Shown: positions 14,833 to 20,921 of the stretch, piece by piece
Layout: the number at the start of each line of letters is the position of its first letter
Position numbering within the stretch: position 1 is the stretch's first letter
Source: Flavobacteriales bacterium
GTDB lineage: Bacteria > Bacteroidota > Bacteroidia > Flavobacteriales > Crocinitomicaceae
Length of the DNA: 20,921 nt
Direction: 5' to 3'
Assembly (NCBI GenBank): GCA_947375085.1
Contig: CANCEQ010000030.1
Span: forward strand, 1 to 20,921
The notes under the pieces: generated by a model
What the model saw: the letters and a program-made list of their open reading frames with translations, nothing else
Databases searched by the model: none
Told to the model about the DNA's origin: nothing
Program-made: the position numbers and the translations under genes

Positions 14833-15918
14833 TTATATTACTCCCTGAGTAGCAATTCTTGACAAATTAAAATTTAACACATTCAATTCATTGTTTTCAT
14901 CCAAACTTTTCCAGACAAAAGAAATACCTCGGTCTAAATGAAAATAACCAATTTCTTTTCTACTTTTTAACTCATTTTTACCGTACTCATTATGAATGAA
15001 ATCCCAAGTTCGGATCAGTTTGATCGATTTTTTTTCTTGTAATTTCAAAAGTTGAATTGCCTTTTTTTGAATTTGACTTTTTTGATTATCTGAAATCTCC
15101 TTTGAATAAATATCATTAATCAAATACCATACACCATCCTTATGAAGGTTAAAAATTAAATTAGCTACAATTTCATCCTTTTTATTTATGAAATTGACAT
15201 TAAATATTTTATCATGATATGGATTTTCAATTATCCTCCAATTCAAAAAGTCTACATCCTGCTTAATTATAAAACCTTTAAAAAATGGTTGAATAACTCC
15301 CTTATTTAAAGACTCTACTATTTTGTATGAATACTTATCATCAATCGATTTAGTAGAAATAAAAAAAAATTTAAGAGCATAAATTCTTGAAAGAATACTC
15401 AATGAAAATATTTTTGATAAGGACACCAAATTATTCTTTGAATTCAATTTAGAAAGATAATTAAAGGTAGAATTAATATCTAAAGCCATAAGAGACTGAC
15501 TATGATCAAATTGAATTTCAAAACCCAGTTTTAAAAAAGGCTTTTTAGCAGAAGTAAATCCCCATAAATATTTAATTCCCTGTTCTTTACATTCAATAAA
15601 TAGAAATTGATACATTTTATCAAATATGTTCATCCCTCTATAATTCGGATGGACAATTGAATCTTCAGATTTCCCTGTCAATATAGTGTTTCCTGAATCG
15701 GTAATTAAATTAATAGGAATTGCACATTGAGTACCAATAATTTTTTGAGTCGATCTATCTTTTGCTACAACATAAATTGCTTTTCCTGCTGGAGCATTTT
15801 GAAATTCCCATTCAAATTTCGCCTTATTTCTCTCACCTCCTGTCATGGCATTGAAGAAAGCTATGACCTCGTCAATTTCAGAATCTTTTAATAATGATAT
15901 TTCTATATTTTCATTCAT
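14833..15918 (-). CDS. GNAT-family acyltransferase
   Basis: 361 residues, longer than a single GNAT domain. The N-terminal half is GNAT-like: ISLLKDSEIDEVIAFFN at the start, AIYVVAKDRSTQKIIGTQCAIPI (47-69) as the central strands, SEDSIVHPNYRGMNIFDKM (84-102) containing the acetyl-CoA pyrophosphate-binding R-G-x-N/G loop, and FTSAKKPFLKLGFE (121-134), the typical end of the fold. The second half (about 150-361) is less clear and may be a partial second GNAT repeat, as in FemAB-type or Acetyltransf_9-like proteins; INDIYSKEISDNQKSQIQKKAI supports a fold rather than disorder. Its first 8 nt overlap the deacetylase-like gene upstream, indicating translational coupling. The pair suggests acetyl or amino-acyl decoration of a glycan. 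Acceptor unknown. Confidence 0.7.
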   Translation of the reverse strand: MNENIEISLLKDSEIDEVIAFFNAMTGGERNKAKFEWEFQNAPAGKAIYVVAKDRSTQKIIGTQCAIPINLITDSGNTILTGKSEDSIVHPNYRGMNIFDKMYQFLFIECKEQGIKYLWGFTSAKKPFLKLGFEIQFDHSQSLMALDINSTFNYLSKLNSKNNLVSLSKIFSLSILSRIYALKFFFISTKSIDDKYSYKIVESLNKGVIQPFFKGFIIKQDVDFLNWRIIENPYHDKIFNVNFINKKDEIVANLIFNLHKDGVWYLINDIYSKEISDNQKSQIQKKAIQLLKLQEKKSIKLIRTWDFIHNEYGKNELKSRKEIGYFHLDRGISFVWKSLDENNELNVLNFNLSRIATQGVI

Positions 15919-17191
15919 AACATGAGAATTCAGTAATTATTTCATTTGGTGTTATTGATTTCATTCCAATTTCGTTTAAATATAAAAGCACTTTTTTATA
16001 CTCATTTAGAAATCCTTCATGCTTGTAATCAGTAAAATATGGATTATGCCATAAAAGCGAAAGAATCGAATTCTTATTGTTTTTTTCGATAAATGCAATT
16101 ATTTCTTTAGCCGTTTTTTCAAGAGGAATTTTCATGTATTTATGAAGAGTGACATCCATTATATTTAAAGGTACTTCAACAAAATTATACATTTTTTGTT
16201 CCGATAGATTATATGGATTAAATGGCAATCCATAATTATTTCTAAAACCAAAAGCTTCTGCAAAACCTAAACTTGCATCTAATTCTAATTGAGATTCATC
16301 TATAGAGTCATATGCTTTAGGAAGGTTGAATTTTAAAAAATGAAATCTATTTAATTTAGTTTCAAAAGGTAATTGAGCTAATTCTTCATCAATTGAACTT
16401 GTGTAACAGCTTTTATGTAATCCATTACTTTCACTAAATTTAATTAATTTCTTAATTTCCTTAGTTGAGTAATCTGCATTTCTAACTTTATTGTTCGCTA
16501 TTTTTTGAGTAGAAATCCAAAAAAATGTACTTTTCAAATCCTGGATTGAATGAAGTTTAGATATTTTATCAATATTTTTCCAATTAGGATTTTGAATTAT
16601 TTCATTCATAATCAATTTCATGATAATATCAAATCTACCCTTCTTTAAAGCCCATAAACCATCTTGAAAAAAAGAGCCGTGAATTAAATCTATATCATGG
16701 GAAAGAAACATTTTAGAATCTCTTTCTTTATTTTTCAAATTTATATCAGCTAAATATTGTTCTACGAAATTATCAAAACATATTTGAACCAAATTAGTTT
16801 CAATGCATTCAAATCTTTTTTGATAGGAATATTCAAATTTAAATCGTTCGAATTTATCTTGTTTATATGATTCACAATTATATTCTTGAAAAGAATTTAT
16901 CATATAGAATGCTGAACTCAACCAATCTTTTTTGTCACTATTTGGGAAAAATATGAACGGTTCATTTACAAAATAAGATTCAAAATCAAATATTTTCCTA
17001 TTTATTAATTTATCATAAAATTCAATATTGATTAAAATTGAATTTGGATCAGTATGATCAAAAATTAAATGTGCTCCGTTTTTATCATCTATAAAAACAA
17101 TTTTAAGCGACTTATTCTTTGATAAAACTTTTAATATATACTCAATTGGATTAGTATAAACCTGCTCTTTTTTAATAAAAACATTTATCAT
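15911..17191 (-). CDS. Polysaccharide deacetylase-like protein (NodB-type fold, DUF7033-like N-terminus)
   Basis: 426 residues, no signal peptide. The N-terminal 155 residues resemble the DUF7033 region (IFFPNSDKKDWLSSAFYMINSFQEY). The catalytic part begins MFLSHDIDLIHG (161-172), the first metal-binding Asp motif of carbohydrate esterase 4 enzymes. Later come SNGLHKSCYTSS (255-266), LDASLGFAEAFGFRNNYGLPFNPY (304-327), VEVPLNIMDVTL and SLLWHN (378-383). In classical NodB enzymes the second motif is HxxxH; here only the first His (H259) is kept and the later position is not His, which is, as I recall, usual in this branch. It presumably removes an N- or O-acetyl group from a glycan or acts on a related intermediate in the cytoplasm. 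It heads the minus-strand glycan group, overlapping the GNAT gene by 8 nt. Confidence 0.72.
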   Translation of the reverse strand: MINVFIKKEQVYTNPIEYILKVLSKNKSLKIVFIDDKNGAHLIFDHTDPNSILINIEFYDKLINRKIFDFESYFVNEPFIFFPNSDKKDWLSSAFYMINSFQEYNCESYKQDKFERFKFEYSYQKRFECIETNLVQICFDNFVEQYLADINLKNKERDSKMFLSHDIDLIHGSFFQDGLWALKKGRFDIIMKLIMNEIIQNPNWKNIDKISKLHSIQDLKSTFFWISTQKIANNKVRNADYSTKEIKKLIKFSESNGLHKSCYTSSIDEELAQLPFETKLNRFHFLKFNLPKAYDSIDESQLELDASLGFAEAFGFRNNYGLPFNPYNLSEQKMYNFVEVPLNIMDVTLHKYMKIPLEKTAKEIIAFIEKNNKNSILSLLWHNPYFTDYKHEGFLNEYKKVLLYLNEIGMKSITPNEIITEFSCYE

Positions 17192-17249
17192 AATATTAAA
17201 TACATTTTTTTAAAGTATAATAAAATCAATAAATTTCAAATTAAAAAAG

Positions 17250-17528
17250 TCAGTTTATCTCTTCATAATCAACATCTTCGATTGAAGAATTCGATTTAGA
17301 AGTTTTGGACGATTTGGATGAGGAATTAAGAATGGATGTTCTTCCTAAATTTTCTTTTTTATGTTTTAATTCTTTGTCAAATTTATCTTGCTCTGCTTTT
17401 AACTGTCTTTCTTCAGCTAAATTTCGCTTTGCTACCATCAATTGCCCAAAAAAACGTAAAAGAACAAATGCTCCAAGAATCATTAAGACTGTCTTGAAAA
17501 TTCCTGAAACACTTGCTTCTATGATCAT
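17250..17528 (-). CDS. Small membrane protein, DUF4834-like
   Basis: 92 residues: one N-terminal helix (about 8-30, GIFKTVLMILGAFVLLRFFGQL), a charged segment likely to be a coiled coil (LAEERQLKAEQDKFDKELKH), a Ser/Lys-rich linker and an acidic end IEDVDYEEIN. A single short helix, a charged linker and the D-Y-E-E-I ending match the DUF4834 proteins of flavobacteria, which have no known function. The start lies 6 nt after the carB stop, so it is co-transcribed with carB. A 58-bp gap follows before the deacetylase-like gene. The family call rests on layout and the tail motif only. Confidence 0.6.
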   Translation of the reverse strand: MIIEASVSGIFKTVLMILGAFVLLRFFGQLMVAKRNLAEERQLKAEQDKFDKELKHKKENLGRTSILNSSSKSSKTSKSNSSIEDVDYEEIN

Positions 17529-17534
17529 TGTATT

Positions 17535-20354
17535 CTATTTTGATAAATATAAATTACGCTCAGAATAAATCTTAACAAAGTAAGGATCTTTTAAGTTTTT
17601 AATAAAACGGATTCCTTCACCTGTTGACTTCATTTCTGGACCTAATTCTTTTTTCACGTCAGGGAATTTCTCATAAGAGAAAACTGGAATTTTAATTGCA
17701 TACCCTTCTTTACGAGGATTGAAATTAAAATCTTTCACTTTTTTCTCACCTAACATTACTTTCGTAGCATAATTCACATAAGGTTCATTGTATGCTTTTG
17801 CGATAAAAGGAACAGTTCTAGAAGCTCTTGGATTCGCTTCTATTACATATACTTTATCTTCTTTGATTGCAAATTGAATATTAATTAAACCAACCGTTTT
17901 TAATTCAACTGCGATTTTCTTCGTAATGTCTTCAATTTGATGAATTACTAAATCTCCTAAATTATATGGAGGCAATACCGCAAATGAATCTCCTGAGTGA
18001 ATACCAGCAGGCTCAATATGTTGCATGATTCCAATGATGTAAACATCTTCACCATCGCAAATTGCATCTGCCTCAGCCTCAATAGCTCCACCTATAAAGT
18101 GATCTAAAAGAATTTGATTTGCTCCCATTTCATTGATAATATCAACCACGTGGTGCTCTAACTCTTCTTTATTAATAACGATTTTCATTTTTTGTCCACC
18201 CAATACATATGAAGGACGAACTAATAATGGAAAACCTAATTCATCTGATAATTCTAATGCTTGTTCAGCACTTTCAACGATACCATATTTAGGGAAAGGA
18301 ATGTTATTTTTCTCTAATACTTTTGAGAATCTTCCTCTATCTTCCGCTAAATCCAATGCTTCGAAACTAGTACCGATAATTTTAATACCGTGACGCTCTA
18401 ATTTTTCTGCCATTTTCAAAGCTGTTTGTCCACCTAATTGAACAATTACTCCTTCTGGTTTCTCATGTTTGATAATATCATACACATGTTCCCAGAAAAC
18501 TGGTTCGAAGTATAATTTATCCGCTGTATCAAAATCAGTTGAAACAGTTTCAGGATTACAGTTAATCATAATTGTCTCATAACCACATTCTTTTGCAGCC
18601 ATTACACCATGAACACAACTATAATCAAACTCAATACCTTGACCAATTCTATTTGGACCAGAACCAAGAATAACAACTTTTTTCTTATCTGAAGCAACAC
18701 TCTCATTTTCGAATTCAAAAGTTGAATAGTAATAAGGAGTCTTAGCCTCAAATTCAGCTGCACATGTATCAACTAATTTGTAAACTCTATTTAAATTAAA
18801 TTCATTTACACGTTTGTTGTGAACTTCTGATTCTAAACATCTTAACAAATGAGCAATTTGACGATCCGCATATCCTTTTTGTTTTGCTTCATACATCAAA
18901 TCTTTAGGAATAGATCCTAAATGAAATTTTTCAATTTTACGCTCTAATTTTATTAAATCTTCAATTTGTTTTAAAAACCAAATATCGATTTTTGTTTTCT
19001 CAACAATTTTTTTGAATGGAATTCCTAATTTAATCGCATCATAAATATGGAATAAACGATTCCAACTTGCAAATTCTAAACTGTGTAAAATTTCATCTTG
19101 ATTTGTCAATTCTTTTCCATCAGCTCCTAAACCATTTCTATCAACTTCTAACGATTGACAAGCTTTCTGAAGCGCTTCTTGGAAAGAACGACCAATCCCC
19201 ATCACCTCTCCTACTGACTTCATTTGAAGTCCTAGTTTACGATCTGTTCCGGGGAATTTATTAAAATTCCAACGTGGTATTTTTACAATTACATAATCCA
19301 AAGTCGGCTCAAATAAAGCTGACGTTGTTTTTGTAATTTGATTATTCAATTCATCTAAATGATATCCAATCGCTAATTTAGAAGCAATTTTGGCAATCGG
19401 ATAACCTGTTGCTTTTGAAGCTAACGCAGAAGAACGAGATACACGTGGATTAATTTCAATTGCAATAATATCTTCTTTTTCATCTGGAGAAACAGCAAAC
19501 TGAACATTACATCCTCCTGCAAAATTTCCGATAGAACGCATCATATGAATCGCCATATCTCTCATACGTTGGTAAGTGTGATCTGACAATGTCATTGCAG
19601 GTGCAACTGTAATCGAATCTCCCGTATGGATTCCCATTGGGTCAAAATTCTCAATAGAACAAATAATCACTACATTATCATTTGCATCTCTCAATAATTC
19701 TAACTCAAATTCTTTCCATCCTAATAAAGCTTTATCAATCATTACCTCGTGAATAGGTGATAATTGTAAACCTCTATCTAATAAATCATCAAATTCTTTT
19801 GGGTCGTGAACAATTGATGCTCCTGCTCCTCCTAAAGTAAATGAAGCTCTAATACATAATGGGAAACCAAACTCTTGAGCGATTTCTTTTCCTTCTAAAA
19901 ATGATTTAGCAGTTTTTTGTGGAGCCATTGGAATCCCAATTTTCAACATCAACTCTCTAAATTCTTCTCTATTTTCTGTAATTTCAATCGCTTTGATATC
20001 AACGCCGATGATTTCAACACCGTGTTCTTCCCAAATACCCATTTCGTCACATTGAATACATAGATTCAACGCTGTTTGACCTCCCATTGTTGGAAGCACC
20101 GCATCAATTTTATGTTTTTTCAATATTTCAACAATACTTTCTGGTTCTAATGGCTGTAAATAAATGTTATCAGCTATTACTGTATCCGTCATAATAGTAG
20201 CCGGATTTGAATTGATGATTGTTACTTCAATTCCTTCCTCACGCAATGATCTTGCGGCTTGAGAACCTGCATAATCGAATTCACATGCTTGTCCGATAAC
20301 GATTGGACCACTACCTATTATTAAAATGGATTTGTAAGAATTGTTTTTTGGCAT
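17535..20354 (-). CDS. carB: Carbamoyl-phosphate synthase large subunit, short form
   Basis: 939 residues. It makes carbamoyl phosphate from ammonia (released from glutamine by CarA), bicarbonate and two ATP, feeding arginine and pyrimidine synthesis. Two homologous synthetase halves are seen. The first begins ILIIGSGPIVIGQACEFDYAG, with its ATP-grasp around RASFTLGGAGASIVHD and IEINPRVSRSSALASKATG. The second starts VVILGSGPNRIGQGIEFDYS and has RPSYVLGGQKMKIV and VIEANPRASRTVPF. The oligomerisation region between them holds WFLKQIEDLI. The protein stops after GPEMKSTGEGIRF and a short tail, so the C-terminal MGS-like allosteric domain of about 130 residues, which binds UMP, IMP and ornithine in E. 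coli (1073 residues), is absent. The next gene follows after 6 nt, so this is not a frameshift remnant. carA is not in the window. Confidence 0.96.
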   Translation of the reverse strand: MPKNNSYKSILIIGSGPIVIGQACEFDYAGSQAARSLREEGIEVTIINSNPATIMTDTVIADNIYLQPLEPESIVEILKKHKIDAVLPTMGGQTALNLCIQCDEMGIWEEHGVEIIGVDIKAIEITENREEFRELMLKIGIPMAPQKTAKSFLEGKEIAQEFGFPLCIRASFTLGGAGASIVHDPKEFDDLLDRGLQLSPIHEVMIDKALLGWKEFELELLRDANDNVVIICSIENFDPMGIHTGDSITVAPAMTLSDHTYQRMRDMAIHMMRSIGNFAGGCNVQFAVSPDEKEDIIAIEINPRVSRSSALASKATGYPIAKIASKLAIGYHLDELNNQITKTTSALFEPTLDYVIVKIPRWNFNKFPGTDRKLGLQMKSVGEVMGIGRSFQEALQKACQSLEVDRNGLGADGKELTNQDEILHSLEFASWNRLFHIYDAIKLGIPFKKIVEKTKIDIWFLKQIEDLIKLERKIEKFHLGSIPKDLMYEAKQKGYADRQIAHLLRCLESEVHNKRVNEFNLNRVYKLVDTCAAEFEAKTPYYYSTFEFENESVASDKKKVVILGSGPNRIGQGIEFDYSCVHGVMAAKECGYETIMINCNPETVSTDFDTADKLYFEPVFWEHVYDIIKHEKPEGVIVQLGGQTALKMAEKLERHGIKIIGTSFEALDLAEDRGRFSKVLEKNNIPFPKYGIVESAEQALELSDELGFPLLVRPSYVLGGQKMKIVINKEELEHHVVDIINEMGANQILLDHFIGGAIEAEADAICDGEDVYIIGIMQHIEPAGIHSGDSFAVLPPYNLGDLVIHQIEDITKKIAVELKTVGLINIQFAIKEDKVYVIEANPRASRTVPFIAKAYNEPYVNYATKVMLGEKKVKDFNFNPRKEGYAIKIPVFSYEKFPDVKKELGPEMKSTGEGIRFIKNLKDPYFVKIYSERNLYLSK

Positions 20355-20357
20355 CTT

Positions 20358-20371
20358 TTAAAGCGCTTTAA
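20358..20371. promoter_or_regulatory. Perfect 14-bp palindrome in the carB leader
   Basis: TTAAAGCGCTTTAA is fully self-complementary and lies 3 nt upstream of the carB ATG, inside the predicted transcript. It could be an operator or occlude ribosome access. GC in its centre stands out against the AT-rich surroundings. Function is inference. Confidence 0.35.
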
Positions 20372-20414
20372 TATTTTTAGTTTCACGTTTGGAAAAATAT
20401 TCTCCAAATTCGCG

Positions 20415-20443
20415 CAAAATTACTAAAAGAGTTTGTTTTTCAA
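20415..20443 (-). promoter_or_regulatory. Consensus promoter of the carB operon
   Basis: On the minus strand TTG (20443-20441), an 18-nt spacer and TAATTTTG (20422-20415) match the Bacteroidota consensus exactly. It lies 60 nt upstream of the carB ATG and leaves a leader of about 50 nt. Confidence 0.65.
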
Positions 20444-20568
20444 GCTAATTTTTAAGCATGTTTTTAACAATTTTATTCTTTAACTGTTAACTACTGAATT
20501 TTAGTAATGTCTATTAACAAAAAAATAACTCCATTGTTTAAAAATATTTAAATTTTAACAGCAAATAA

Positions 20569-20921
<353 letters not shown>

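Noticed and set aside
17305..17568. Plus-strand open frame of 87 codons opposite the DUF4834-like gene and the carB end.
   Set aside because: Antisense to two well-supported genes, Ser/Cys-rich translation with no recognisable domain; a shadow frame. The same holds for other antisense frames over carB, YfhO and the flippase.

Overview
The window is AT-rich (roughly 70% A+T by eye) and looks like a chromosomal segment from a flavobacterium-like member of the Bacteroidota. The evidence is a TonB-dependent receptor with an N-terminal CarboxypepD_reg-like domain, promoters of the TTG-N17-19-TAnnTTTG type, starts without clear Shine-Dalgarno sequences, a DUF4834-like protein, and a short CarB without the C-terminal allosteric domain. 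No tRNA, rRNA, CRISPR array, transposase or phage gene was seen. All genes look intact except the two cut by the window edges. No gene-free stretch exceeds 300 bp; the longest is 259 bp (20355-20613).

Layout. (1) 1-1804, plus strand: the 3' end of a small membrane protein (DUF3592-like) and a GT-C membrane glycosyltransferase, ending at a perfect 15-bp hairpin that should terminate transcription from both sides. (2) 1854-6409, minus strand, transcribed right to left: an exported His/Cys-rich small protein, a TonB-dependent receptor, a second His/Cys-rich small protein overlapping the receptor gene by 8 nt, then a lipoprotein and a small outer-membrane beta-barrel protein. This looks like an outer-membrane uptake locus, probably for a transition metal. 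It is the most interesting part of the window. (3) 6458-10960: a Wzx-type flippase (minus) divergent from three tightly packed plus-strand genes: a sugar aminotransferase, a PglD/VioB-type N-acetyltransferase and a WecF-like (GT56-type) glycosyltransferase. Together they could make, transfer and export a 4-acetamido-4,6-dideoxyhexose, as the wecE-wecD-wecF-wzxE set does for enterobacterial common antigen. (4) 10964-17191, minus strand: polysaccharide deacetylase-like protein, GNAT acyltransferase, a YfhO-type giant membrane protein and a SAM methyltransferase, a second probable surface-glycan group. (5) 17250-20354, minus strand: carB and a small DUF4834-like membrane protein, behind a clear promoter. 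(6) 20614-end, plus strand: the start of a thiolase gene.

Regions 2 to 4 all concern the cell envelope. Specific substrates (which metal, which sugar) are inference and cannot be read from the sequence alone.
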